Origin: Acheta domesticus
Taxonomy: Eukaryota; Arthropoda; Insecta; Orthoptera; Gryllidae
DNA: 64,000 bases
Direction: 5' to 3'
Assembly: GCA_031308135.1 (NCBI GenBank)
Contig: JAHLJT010009355.1
Span: 10,305,177 to 10,369,176, forward strand
The notes under the pieces were generated by a model that did no database searches, had not been told where the DNA came from, and saw nothing but the letters and a program-made list of their open reading frames with translations. Made by a program: the position numbers and the translations under genes. Below are positions 10,645-22,199 of this stretch, one piece after another; the first letter of the stretch is position 1; each line of letters begins with the position of its first letter.

Positions 10645-11467
10645 GTCTTCCTTGTAAATATTCATATGAAAAAGTAAGAGCGTTTTTTGCTACCCAGTGA
10701 AATATTAAATTTTGTGGAAAATTTTGTTGCAAAATTAAATTCATGATTCTGTAGTTGACGTCAAGGAATTTTAGTAAATTCCATTGTTTGCTGAATAAGA
10801 AACTCCAATAAATCGGTATGAGATAATACAGCACACCGAACATCGGGACCAGATTTTTGAAACACATACTCTTCTCACGTCTTCAACCGTGTACATTCTT
10901 TGGCGTTGAGTGAAAGTTCTGAGAGATGCTGGCACGGTACCCATACGACGGAAGTAAACCACTAAACCGCTCTATTTCAAGAGACAATAAACTGCAAGCG
11001 AATAAAGGTCAACGTTGATGAGTTCACACTGTCTACAAATTGATTCACTCAAAGGAAGATTTACCCAAGACCGTTGTGAAGGAAATCGAGAACATTTCAC
11101 GAAATGTGATAGGCATGTTATGGAGCTTAAATATAAATATAAATATCAATTTGCCAGAAGTAAAGGTTGGTCGGTATATCTCCCTGATAGCCGTCGATGC
11201 ATATTGCCATCACATAACTTTGTTTGAGATTTATTTCTTAGATAATTTTTCAACATGATAAATATTTGGTAACGGCATGTTTGTCTCAGATCATGTGAGA
11301 AATTATACCCTTTTTAAAAGTGCCACTTTTCATTCGCAGGCAGACAAAATTATTTTACGGGCACTTGAGTACGAAATACAGGAGAATCTAAACACGTTTT
11401 GAAACGAACGTTGTGTTGGTTCAAAATAATAAAAAAAAACAGCTTTCTTAAAAAACATAAGCCTTTT
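10645..11467. other. AT-rich non-coding stretch
   Basis: No gene is recognised. A frame around 11040-11160 reads as a plausible but unidentified peptide (KEDLPKTVVKEIENI) and may be a relic; no family can be named. Confidence 0.45.
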
Positions 11468-11492
11468 ATTATAATAATAATAATAATAATAA
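11468..11492 (-). repeat. TAA/ATT microsatellite tail of the LINE
   Basis: A run of ATA/TAA units lies at the 3' end of the minus-strand LINE, just after GGCGAGGCTCAGGCC-type 3' UTR sequence. A simple-repeat tail in place of poly(A) fits several non-LTR clades. Confidence 0.7.
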
Positions 11493-12536
11493 ATTGCCTT
11501 TATTAGTGGCGAGGCTCAGGCCATTTGGCCTGCTCTTCCGCCTAATCACATTAAATAAATACATTATTTCCTAAACTAGGAAGAAGATCTAGAGGGGCAA
11601 GATACTTTTACTTCTGGAGAGAAAACTAGGGACCATCCCGGCATACGCCTTAAGCGATTGAGTAAACCCAGAAAACCTCAATCAGGATGGCGGCTGAAGG
11701 CCGAGGACATTGACAAAAATAGTAAATCTAAATTTACTTAATACATTAATTAGAAAAATAATAAATTACAATATAAATTAATTAGAAGAAAAATAATCAA
11801 TGGTAATACAAAAAAGGCAAAAATAAGAAACAAAACTTATACAATAAGAATAAATATTGTGAAATGTTAAGTAGTGATACAATATCTGCAACAATATGGT
11901 AACATAATATTGATACATACAACTGATAATTATAAGAATAAAGATTAGAATATTTTCAATTTCTATATTAGTTACAATCAAATAAAAGTTATTTTATAAG
12001 ATGTCCAGCGAAAAGAAAATTTAAAGTTTACAGATATCACAGACAAAAGAAATTTAATTTTAAGATAAATAGATAGTAGCAGATAAACATTCTACACTTT
12101 ATGATGATTTATAATAAAAATAACCGTCGATTTCTTGGGAATGAGAGTTCAGTTAAGTTTAAAAACCGTTTGAGTACAAATTAAATTATAAATCTTGTTT
12201 TTGAAGGAGGTCTTTAAAGGCTTAATGATTTCCCGGAAATCAATATAAATTTTAGTTTAGATGCTAAACAATTACTTAACTTGTGTGTACGTATTCAATA
12301 TGGTTAGTTATTAATATTATTTTGATTCTTTGTCATTTACTTTATCATGTTTTCCAAGAAAAGCGGACTTGAGCACTCTTTAGCAAGAAATCGACAAAAA
12401 TATAAAAGAGACAGTAAAAATGAAATTAATTACTAATACAACTAGGTAAAAATATTTTTCATCAATTATTTGAAATAATATTACCCTACCATAAGTACGT
12501 AGTAAGTTTGAGTTTGTAAATTGTATGGCAAAAATA

Positions 12537-15372
12537 TTAGAGGCTAAGCTTACATGCCTTGGAAAATAATAGAGCTTTTAATAGCTTCTTAAAAGAATTG
12601 ACAGAAGGACTGTGTTTAATGTTCTTTGGGAGACAGTTCCAAGCTCTCGTTACGCTTACGGTAAATGACTTGTTATAATAATTAGAATTATGTTTTGGTA
12701 TTTGTAATAATAATGATTTATCGAGTCTAGCGGATATAAGAGGTCTGAACCGACTTGTTATATGCGGTAGATGTTTTGTTTTTAGTAATTTGAATAGAAG
12801 AGATAGACAATGAAGCATCCGCCTGTCGCTTAGCCGCAATATTTGATTACATTCAAACATGTTCGATATGTGATCGTATTTTTTAGATTGTAAATAAAAC
12901 GAATACACGCATTTTGAGCTCTTTGTAACCGTGTGGCATGTGCTAAGTTTAAATCGTTTATACACAACGTCGCAATAGTCGAAGTGCGGAAAGACGAGGG
13001 ATTCTATTGCAATTTTTTTAATATTGGCCGGTAAAAACTTTCCACAATCCTAAGAGAGCCAATTCGTGAATAGACTAACTTTGTAACTTTATTTACATGA
13101 GAATCCCAGTTGAGGTTATTGTTAAGAATTACTCCTAAGTTTTTGACTTCGGAACAATATGGTACAATGATTTTATCTAGAATAACATTTTCTATACTAA
13201 GGTTATCAACTCGTGATTGAACTTTTTTGAACAAATTAACATGGTCTGTGATTTAGCAGGATTCAAGGAAAGGCCGTTTAATTTTGTCCAATTCAGCAGG
13301 GTTTCCAAGTCCTTATTGGTTCTATCTACTAGTTGTTTCAGTGCAGAGGGTCTTCCGCTAATATAAATTTGTAGATCGTCAGCATACATATGATGTTTAC
13401 AGAAACTAATGGAATTTGGCAAGTCATTTACGTATATTAGGAAAAACAATGGCCCGAGAATGGATCCCTGGGGGACACCCTTTGTCATTGTTTCTGTCAC
13501 TGAGAAATCCTCCCCGACACTAATAAATTGCTGACGGTTTCTAAGGTAATCTTCTATCCACCGCGTCGTGGTTAACGAAAAGTTTAAGTTCCTGCATTTT
13601 GTGAGTAAAAGGTCATGGTCAACAGAATCAAGGCTTTGCTGAAATCTAATAGCGGTAATACAGTTATTTCCCCATCATCCAGGGCTTTCCTCAGGTCTTC
13701 GTAACTTCAAGTAATGCGGTTTGTGTACTTCTACCTGGCCTGAAACCGGACTGGTATGGATTTAATAATCCATACTCTGCTAAGTATGAATAGATTGCTA
13801 TGAACAACTTTTCGAGTATTTTGATAGTGTCGGCAGAATACTTATAGGCCGGAAATCGTTGGGAGACGAAGGGCTTTGGGACTTCGGAAGAGGATGAACT
13901 TTGGCTAATCTTCCATGCCTTTGGGAAACCAAGACGTAGTTAGTGAATAATTAATAATGGAGTAATAACGGGAAGAGCTATATCTGCAATAAGCTTCCAC
14001 TGTCTAGCAGTAATTCCGTCAGAACCGTTTGCATTTGATTTTAAAACTCCCTAAAACTTTACGAACCTCTCTATGTCAACACATTTAAAGTACAGTTTGT
14101 CTCTGAGGTCATCTATGCCGATGCTCGAATACTTTGATAAAGAGTTGCTTTTCAGCACTGGATCAAATGAAGGAGCCGCATTTAAGAAATGTTTATTCAA
14201 TCGTTCAATGGTATATCTATGATTGGAGTTGTTGACATATCCTGCCCACACCAATATTCTAGGACTGTTCCAGATTTGTTTAGAATCAGTTTGTGTTTTA
14301 AACAATGTGTTGTAGTATCGCAACTTAGCATTTCGTATTTTTGGTTAAATATATTACGCAATTTGTATATTCAAGTTTGAGAATGGCCGTTTTTTCTCGT
14401 CGGTATCGTTTCTGAGCTAGATCGCGATGCTTCATGCAAGCCCGAATTTCATCATTCAACCATGGTGCTGCCGGACGCGTAACTCTGGATGTTTTTAGCG
14501 GAGCATGTTTAGCGAATAAGTCCCTTACAATATTATTTAACACATTAACTTTGTCTAAATAGACGTCGTTGGTACACTAATTGCCACGGCGCACGGATGC
14601 TGTCGGAAAAAGAAAATTAACTGCATTGAAATGTTTGTAGTCACGGTACGAAATAATTTTTGGCTTGTACTTAGGGCAGTTCATTGAATAGACAAGTACA
14701 ACAAATCAGCTTGGATATTCAGGAACTGGAATCTGGCCGTAAACTATGCCTTGTCAGCTTCGAAACAATGACATGATCAATCAACTTTCACTATTTGAGG
14801 AATAATGAGTTGATTTAATTTGAGAATATGCAAAATTCCAAGGATTCAAAAGTTTTCACAAAATTACGTACGGTGTGATTGTCTGCTTTACTAAATGCAA
14901 TGAATTCCCCATGATGATGACAGCGATCGTAAAGACTAATAACAGCGAAAGGTGTTCTTCCAGCACTTTTAATGTTCCGGTTTCTGGCCAATACACTACT
15001 ATAGCTAGGCAACGTTTTACACCTCCTAATTCTACAAATCAAAAATTCCAAACACAGTCGACTCTCAGCGGATGATGAATGTACAAACTTTGTGTTTTAT
15101 CATCCGTATATACATGGTACACCACCACCCGATTTGTTAGTGCCTTTCACTATCTGCAAGGAATATTACGATCTGACGTACTATTGTATACCTGGTATCG
15201 CGACAATGTTGGATGAAATAGATGGTTTCAACCACGATTCGCTAATCATTATTATATGAACGTTTATTTCCGAAAATATTGCAAGAATTTCATCGTGGTG
15301 TTTGCACAATGACTGTGCATTTATGTGCACTGTATTCAGACGACGAGGAAAAGCGGCCAATGTCTCTTTCAA
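12537..15372 (-). pseudogene. LINE ORF2: endonuclease-reverse transcriptase, frame-broken
   Basis: Endonuclease start (15372-15181): HINAQSLCKHHDEI and ISESWLKP match the first catalytic Asn and Glu motifs of AP-type endonucleases. Linker (14543-14325): PWLNDEIRACMKHRDLAQ, typical of the region between endonuclease and RT. RT fingers and palm are split over frames at 14050-13500, with QSGFRPGRST readable at about 13720-13750. RT palm (13500-13192): GVPQGSILGPLFF, then YADDLQIY with the catalytic Asp pair, then LSLNPAKSQ. The thumb follows at 13234-13004 (LGVILNNNLNWDSHV) and a C-terminal tail at 12965-12537 (RAWNCLPKNIK). At least six frame changes are needed to cross the gene, so it cannot be translated as read. 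Domain identity is strong; whether breaks are decay or sequence error is open. Confidence 0.85.
13192..13500 (-). pseudogene. LINE reverse transcriptase palm segment
   Basis: This is the longest intact piece of ORF2. It holds the RT motif B-like GVPQGSILGPLFFLIYVNDL and the motif C box YADD, whose two Asp residues bind catalytic metal in this enzyme family. The following LSLNPAKSQTMLI matches motif D. It is part of the broken ORF2 rather than a separate gene. Confidence 0.9.
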
Positions 15373-15635
15373 TTTCTCGAGGGTTGTGGGATTTCCGCTC
15401 CCAGGTAGTTCGGAGCTTAGCGGGGTCCTGGCAGGCGAGGGGCCACCAGCATTGGAATGTGGTTTCTGCGAAGGTTCAACATAACGAAAGTGCTTGGAAT
15501 ATTCTCTTTTACTAGCAAGTTAGAAAGCTCAAACTTACTCAGTACTTTTCCTACTGTGTTGAAAAATATTTTTTTACAATAAAATAGAGGACTTTAACAA
15601 CTTAATATAAAAAACAAACAAGGTATGAAGTTAAT

Positions 15636-16324
15636 TTAATTAGTGGCAGGTTGACTATTACATAATTTCAAAAAATCTGCATCACAATTTATTCTAATTT
15701 TGTAATTTTTATCTTTAACTATTATTGTGCCATCTTGGGTCCATACATTTTTTAGACCAAACTTATCGATACATTTTCTTAGGAGTTCTACTCTTTTCTT
15801 AGTCAAATCTTCCCTTACAGTAATTTTAGTATTAATTAAAAGTCTCTTTGCACGAAAGACCTCGGCACGTTTTCTGTAGCTGGTAAACTTTACAATGATT
15901 GGCCTTATCACGTCCTTCAATTTTCCTACCTACACGATGGCTCCTATCAATGTCAGCATAAGTTATATCCACTTTCAGAGTTTTGAGCTACCTGAATGGC
16001 AATATCATCGGTGTTCTCGCGATCACTTTCTGTGTAGCCGAAAATTCTCAGCGAGTTCCTCCGTTGATATTGCTCGAGTTCGTCCGTTTTTGAGTCAATA
16101 GTATGCTGCAATACATGTATTTGATTGTTCTTCCGCTCGACTTCCTCCTTAAGGTTTTTCACTTCCTCCCTTAAACTCGAAATCATGGGCTCTAATGAAC
16201 GATGGATTTCTTCTCGGATGGTATCAGTAATAAGGGGCTGCATGAACTCGCACATCTTCTTGATCAAATTGTCGTCTAACGAGGGGATGTCGGCGGAGGA
16301 ACCGGACTTCGTGCGCGTCATCAT
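15636..16324 (-). pseudogene. LINE ORF1, coiled-coil RNA-binding protein, frameshifted
   Basis: I place the start at the ATG pair 16324-16319 (MMTRTKSGSS), inside a longer frame whose extra N-terminal residues look like UTR. Residues about 25-85 are rich in Glu/Lys/Leu heptads (LREEVKNLKEEVERKN), a coiled coil; then QYQRRNSLRIFGY, the RNA-binding-domain entry seen in L1-type ORF1 proteins. After a frame change near 15990-15920, DIDRSHRVG and RPIIVKFTSYRKRAEVF, followed by TVREDLT, give the C-terminal domain. In such elements ORF1p forms trimers that coat element RNA. No CCHC knuckle is seen. Confidence 0.8.
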
Positions 16325-16662
16325 GATGTTTGATATGCAAAACAAAATAAAACGGCAACAGTATCCGAAAACAGGAGAAAAACTATAATACACTCGAGCT
16401 CTAACTTCAGAAATGTGGAATATTAAAACTGTTTAATGGCCGAAAATGGCAAAGAAACTACTGATAGCAAGTAATGAACAAATAGAACACTCAAAAAATG
16501 TAACTTTGCACACTCACCGTACTGCGAACTGCTGTGGACAGCGCCAAAACCAACGGGTCCCTTCACTTCTCTCCTGCGCTTATACCTGCAACTACCTGCT
16601 TCACCCAGCCACACCAAAATACGTCCTTACACCTCGACGGTCATGACACGACTGAGGATTTT

Positions 16663-16762
16663 NNNNNNNNNNNNNNNNNNNNNNNNNNNNNNNNNNNNNN
16701 NNNNNNNNNNNNNNNNNNNNNNNNNNNNNNNNNNNNNNNNNNNNNNNNNNNNNNNNNNNNNN
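16663..16762. other. Assembly gap (100 N)
   Basis: Exactly 100 Ns, the usual placeholder for a gap of unknown size. By comparison with the 3' LTR, the missing part should include the whole U3 of the 5' LTR (about 545 bases or more), so the true gap is longer than drawn. Confidence 0.97.
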
Positions 16763-16935
16763 AAAGAAAATATTTTGATAAACAACCGCAGGGCCTGGCG
16801 ACGAGGCGTGACTGGAGCGCCGTGACCGTCCTGGTGACACCCACACGCAGAAGCATTTGATTCTCGTGGGTATCCGCCCTAGCCCATCAAGGTTGGTTAG
16901 TTGCCGGCATGTCCGGAGTGGCATGTTCCGTTGCA
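16763..16935 (+). repeat. 5' LTR, R/U5 part only
   Basis: Aligns along its whole length to 23907-24083 at the end of the 3' LTR, from AAAGAAAATATTTTG to CCGTTGCA. The U3 is lost in the adjoining N gap. Over about 173 bases I count roughly ten small insertions or deletions and only one or two substitutions. Confidence 0.9.
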
Positions 16936-16940
16936 TTAAA

Positions 16941-16957
16941 TGGCGCCCAACAGGGAC
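16941..16957 (+). promoter_or_regulatory. Primer-binding site (tRNA-Lys-like)
   Basis: TGGCGCCCAACAGGGAC lies 5 nt after the LTR terminal CA. It begins with TGG, the complement of the CCA tail of a tRNA, and closely resembles Lys-type primer sites of known retroelements. It would prime minus-strand DNA synthesis. Confidence 0.85.
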
Positions 16958-17373
16958 TTGAAGTTAAATTACATTAACTAATGATAGCAGGAGAGAGGAA
17001 ATTAATATTTGCATCATTAATAAGGCTAAAATTTAGGTTTTCCAAAGTCCCATATAAGATTGTGTAGTGACTTGTCAAATCAAAGAGGGAACACACACAA
17101 TGCTATGAATAAAATTAAAGTTAAAAGGAAATATTGAAAGGAGAAACGATACTTGTGAATGATGTGCGGTGTCATAGTTGTTACAGGTTTACAATTTATT
17201 GCAGTGTACATGTTCATGTTTTTGTGTTTTATTTTCAGCAGTGTGATAAGTTCTATTTCTATTGATTTTGTTTTGGAGTGTATAATTATTCAGTGTGTTG
17301 TGAGGGAGGTATTTCGTTTCCAACAAAATCTTTTTGTGTAAAGATTGCTGTAAACGGTACTCAACCTCGTATC
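16958..17373 (+). other. Untranslated leader of the LTR element
   Basis: About 400 bases between the primer site and the probable gag start. AT-rich, no gene recognised. Confidence 0.6.
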
Positions 17374-18960
17374 ATGGCGGATAGATTCATGCAAAGTAGA
17401 GGCTTAGTGGGGCAGAGGCCGCTAACAGTGACGAGGAGGAGGGGCAGCGCGAGTGGAGGCCAAGGCCGACCGTAGAACGAACGCCGACCGAATCTCTCGC
17501 GGAACAGAGCCAGTAATCGTCACCGGAAATGTTAGAAGGGGAATCACCACCGTTAGTCCGGATGACCCCATGCTAAACCTAATGAGGGCATTGTTAGGTA
17601 ATTTCCACAACCCTTACCAATAAGATAGAGAATATGCACAACAAAAACCACGCAATACTGCAGAAATAACAATGCAACGGTACAAGAACATTCAACATGT
17701 ACAAGAGAAGTTCAACGCGACATGCAACAGGTACAAGAAACATCCAACATGTACAAGAGAGTGTTCACGCGAGATTCAACAACAAAACCAGGTGTTAGCT
17801 AGCTGAAAGAACGGAGTTGACAACCAAAATAGTCTGTTAACGACAGGTCGAAGCAATTCAGCGAGCACAGGAAACGGGGGCAGCCGAATTGAAGAATGAA
17901 GTTGACAAGAAGTTAGAGCACAAGCAAGAAAGTAGAGGAACAATCTGAGAAGATTGAAACTGTACAAAATAAATGTGAATAAATTAACACGCGAATTGAT
18001 TTCAATAACTGAATTCGTCGAAATTCGTACGAACGACATGAAGACAAAATCGCACAAGAAACTGAAAGGGATTTCAAATCAGGTAGAAGTGGGCACACAA
18101 GAACGTTTGAAAGTGCTAACAAAACTAAACGACTTGCAAGCAACGGTAGATACCATGCCGGCAGCTGTAGGTTCGACGCACCCGTTAAACTTAAATGTGC
18201 ACCTACCTACTTGAAGTTTTCGGGATTGCCCGAAGAACATCCATATTCGTTCTTAAAAGGCACTAGATAGTTTTATGGCTCTTTAGTCGCTTGCCAGAGA
18301 ATATAAAACGCATTTATTGTACCAGATTTTACAAAAAATGCAAGAACATGGTTAGAAACGCTTGAACCGTTTCCTCAAACAATTCAAGAATTTAAAATAA
18401 AATTTTTAATAGATATTGGAGCGAGGAAATTCAACTCAACCACAGATGACAGTTATGAATACGACTACAAGCCGACGCTAGGAAGCATGCGCGATTATGC
18501 GGCGGGGAAGATTGCTGCACTCAAGTTATGTTCGCCACCTATGGAAGACAAAGAAATTATTTGTTTATTAACAAGACATTTCCCATACAGCATACAGAAC
18601 TTGATAAGAAGCATAGCTCCGCGTGACATTGAGGCATTCCAAAGCTTGCTAGGTAATTATGATATTAACAGCAGATAATGTCATGAAGGGAGGCAAGACT
18701 AGTACGACGATTAATGCCATCAGCACGAGTGTGGGAGGTCAAGAGGCAAAATCATCGAACAGAGCGATCAACCAAACAATAAAAAGAATGATCGAAATAC
18801 GGAAGAAAATAACTTTCGGAATGAACGAAAGACCGAACTAACTTCAAAACCAGGGGGGGGAGAAGCTAATAAAACATACCCTCAAAACAAGCGCAAGACT
18901 AAAGAAGAAGAGAATAATGAAGAATTAGGGGACAAACATCAATGTCAGCCATCAACATCG
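17374..18960 (+). pseudogene. gag-like gene, frameshifted
   Basis: The likely start is the ATG at 17374 (MADRFMQSRGL), first after the leader. The reading moves through several frames: a Gln/Asn-rich and charged N-terminal part, a Lys/Glu-rich coiled-coil-like stretch at 17954-18160, then a capsid-like segment (LKFSGLPEEHPYSFL at about 18212, ARTWLETLEP near 18345, FKIKFLIDIG near 18395, ending in LLTRHFPYSIQNLI near 18565). This arrangement is typical of Ty3/gypsy capsid domains, which assemble the particle. I see no clear CCHC nucleocapsid knuckle; a Lys/Arg/Asn-rich tail (18680-18960) may replace it. Confidence 0.65.
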
Positions 18961-19079
18961 GGAAACTGCCACAGTTCGATGTGAGCGGGAACCCCATGTC
19001 GAACAACGTTCAAGCTGAATACAACGTGGTTCCTGTAATCTCTGTAGGTGATCCACCGACGGTGTCATATGGAATATGG

Positions 19080-19440
19080 TCACAACGAACGAGTATCCAT
19101 ATCGTTGTCCGGTGATTGAAGTATGCTGCGGCGACGTGTGTGATGAAGGCGTTAGTGGACACTGGCTCCATGGCACCATAATGGATGAAGACGCCTACAA
19201 TGCGTTAAGGAATCGAAGATTGAACTACCTCAATTGCCAATTAAAAGTACGCGAATTACAACTGCGATTGGAAACAAGTCGAGCCCGATCAAAAACAAAT
19301 TTATGCACCATTAGAAATAGGAGGCAAGGTCTATGACCACGCCATGTCTCGTAGTAAAAGGACTCACGTACGCAGTAATTTTAGGCATTGATTTTCTCGT
19401 GGAGAATGATGTAATTGTAGATACCGAGCCGCGAAAATTC
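19080..19440 (+). pseudogene. Retropepsin-like protease domain
   Basis: ALVDTGS at 19149-19169 carries the catalytic Asp-Thr-Gly triad of retroviral-type aspartic proteases. About 70 codons later VILGIDFLVEND (near 19374-19410) matches the second conserved block. The two lie in different frames, with a break in between. The domain would cut the gag-pol precursor; it acts as a dimer in known families. Confidence 0.8.
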
Positions 19441-19539
19441 TGATAGGTCGTGGAAACGCGAGAATTAACACAGTGATGAAATTGATGAGAAAAGTTAATT
19501 GAAATGAGGATGAAATAGATTATGTTCGTCCGCGACAAA

Positions 19540-20945
19540 TGACTTGATTGAATCATTGAAGAGAAAGTTAATTCCGCTGATCTCCTCGACAAAGAACAGA
19601 AGGCCAAGTTATCGAAAGTTACTCATCAGCGCCAAAAGGGTGTTCGAGAAAAATCGCGAGCCAGTGAAAAATTACGTGTTTCGTATCCAACTCACAGACG
19701 AGACGCCGTTCAAAGGACGCAGCTATCCTATACCAGTGGCGTACCAAGAAGCAATTTCAAACAAATTGAAGAAATGTTAGAAGAAGGCATAATCAAAAGG
19801 GCGACTACGGCGTATGTCAATCCAATTGTAATAGTGAAAAAGCAGAACGGCACATTGCGCTTATGCTTAGACGCGCGTTACTTGAATTCGCTGACAATAC
19901 CGTATAGGGATGTACCGCCCAAAATTGATGAAATATTGTTACGATTCGCCAATAAGGGGTACTTCTCATCAACGGACTTCAGCAAGCATATTATCAAATG
20001 AGGTTGCATCCGAAGGATCAGAAATACACAGGGTTCGTCTACAAGGGGCGAAGCTATGTATTTCAACGTGTCCCATTTTGGATTGCGTAACAGTGGAGCT
20101 GCGCTGGTTCAATGTTTGGACGAGATTATGAACATGCTGGGTTACAAGACACCACTCTTTACGTTGATGATATCTTAGTTCATTCGACAGATTTTGAACG
20201 TCACCTTGAAGCATTGGGAAAGTTATTACCATTGTTGATTCAAAATAACTTGGTATTAAATCTTGAAAAATCCATTTTTGTGTACCACAAATCAAATTTC
20301 TGGGATATGAAATCACGAAGAATGGAATTCAAATGGGATTGGATAGAATTAAAGAAATCGAAGCCATACCCCGACCAAAGAATAATAGCAACTAAGAGAA
20401 TTTTAGGAGTCTGCAATTATTTTAGCAGGTTTTTGCTATAATTATGCTCTAACGATAGCTCCATTATATCGATTATTGCGAAAAGATCAGAAATGGGAAT
20501 GGACGGAACTTCAACAGAAGGCGTTCGACGATCTTAATCTTATATATGTTTTTACAAACATGCACGATTTCACATCCAGATTTCACGCAGCCTATGTATC
20601 TACAAACAGATAGTAGTGATTTGGGTGTGGGAGCGATGTTGTACCAAGTCATTGATGGGGAGACAAAAATCATCAATTTGGTCAGCACTGCTTTAAAAGG
20701 GCCGCAGATCCGTTTTACGACATCGGAGAAAGAAGCCTATGCCGTTGTTTGGGCCCTAACTAAATTAAAGAATTACTTAATGGGAGGAGTTTTGTCATCA
20801 AAACCGATCACAAAGCCCTAATCTTTTTAAATCGTTGCAATTGGCAAAACGATAGGCTGATGAGGTGGTCACTGTGGCTACAACAATTTGACTTTCGAAT
20901 CGAGTATGTCGAGGGGCAGAAAATGTATTACCTGACTTACTCAGT
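19540..20945 (+). pseudogene. Reverse transcriptase and RNase H domains
   Basis: RT: RLCLDARYLNSLTIPYRDVP (19855-19915) and FSSTDFSK hold the first catalytic Asp; YVDDILVHS at 20160-20186 is the palm box with the catalytic Asp pair; NLVLNLEKS follows. RNase H: LQTDSSDLGVGAMLYQ (about 20600), SEKEAYAVVWALTKLKNYL (about 20725), and a KTDHKAL block in another frame near 20800, giving the usual order of active-site Asp/Glu residues. The frame breaks near 19994 (just after FSSTDFSK), near 20090-20120 and near 20440, plus 20790-20945. Together the domains would copy element RNA and remove the RNA strand. Confidence 0.88.
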
Positions 20946-21135
20946 CGTCAGTTCCCAGCTCCAGAGACGAATATCACCCATAAAGGCGTCGAACAAGTCA
21001 ATGCAATCGATCTAAAAATTCCTCAAAGTTTCTATGGGATTGGTCCACATTGGCAGACCTTCAAAATCACGACGACGAAATTAGTAAAGTCAAGCGTGTG
21101 CTTGAGGAAGAGGGCAAACAGAAGACGAAGAAGTC

Positions 21136-22196
21136 GTGACGAAATTGCAGAGAGATCCCGAGAGGTGGAGATTGACCAATGACATGGTGCTGATTCGATT
21201 GGACACCGCTCCAATTACCTACAAAATTTGGATCCCAAAAGCGCACGCGGAGGAACTAATTAACTATGTCCACGCTCAAGCCGCACATTACGGGTCCACA
21301 AAAATTAAAAGCATTATAAGCGAACTATGTTATTGGAAAAACATGGATAGGGATGTGAAACGAGTAATCAAGTCGTGCGAGACATGCATGAGGACAAAGT
21401 TTCCGATCGATCGTATGCGGGTACAGTGACACCGATCATTCCCGAAGGGAAAAATGATATCATTGCAGTCGATTTGTACGGGCCATTACCAAAATCGAGG
21501 CGCGGGAATAAGTATATCATGGTCATCATCGACTTGTTTACAAAGTTTACACAAGTGTACCCCATTAATAAGATCACCACTAACCAGTGTTTACGACAGC
21601 TGTAGAAATATTTAGCAATAGCAGGACAGTATCGTAGAGTCTTGAGTGACCATGGAACTCAATTCACTAGCCAACTGTGGAAAACAGCATTACAAGAGAA
21701 AAATTTAACTCCAATTTACTCGTCCATTCGCCACCCGCAATCAAATCCAAGCGAACGGGTGATGAAAGAAATGTCGAGACTGTTCCGAACTTATTGCAGC
21801 CAGAAACGTGACGATTGGACCGAGTTAGTGCCCCATGTGAATCGATGGTTGAACCACGTGCCGCATGAAAGCATCGGGATGAGTCCATACGAGGCCCATT
21901 TCGCCCGCAAACCACCACATGTGTTGGGATATCTAGACCGTGAAGATGTGACCGGACCGGAACCCTACCACACGGAACAACAAATTCTGGATAGGCTCCG
22001 CAAGGCTGCCGAAGAACGGAAAAAGAAAGTAAAAAGCCGACCATATGTGTTTAGGGTGAATCAAAAAGTCATGCTACGAACTCCAAAAGTATCAGTACCA
22101 AGGCTAAAATTATTTGCTAAATTCTTTCACCTGTACGAGGGACCGTACACAGTGACAAGATTGGTAGCTCCAAATGCAGCCGAATTAAATAGATGA
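21136..22196 (+). pseudogene. Integrase domain
   Basis: The HHCC zinc module is seen as NYVHAQAAHYG followed by CETC (about 21262-21390). After a frame change near 21375-21420, IAVDLYGPLP has the first catalytic Asp, SDHGTQFTSQLW (about 21645-21680) the second, and NPSERVMKEMSRLF (about 21745-21785) the Glu, fitting DD35E. A GPY/F-like module, FAKFFHLYEGPYTVTRL, lies at about 22117-22167. A stop or short frame break occurs at 21603-21641. Integrase joins the DNA copy to the host genome. The frame ends at 22196 with a stop directly after. Confidence 0.9.
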
Positions 22197-22199
22197 AGA

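Larger units (their letters stand above)
11468..16662 (-). mobile_element. APE-type LINE, near full length, frame-broken
   Basis: Reading on the minus strand the order is: 5' UTR (16662 to about 16325), ORF1 (16324-15636), ORF2 with apurinic-type endonuclease (from about 15372), reverse transcriptase (YADD at about 13380), C-terminal region (to 12537), then a 1-kb 3' UTR ending in an ATT/TAA microsatellite at 11468-11492. The length of about 5 kb fits a complete Jockey/CR1-like element. ORF2 is broken by many frameshifts and stops. The 5' end abuts the assembly gap at 16663, so the true 5' limit and target duplication cannot be seen. Clade placement is by motif, not phylogeny. Confidence 0.8.
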
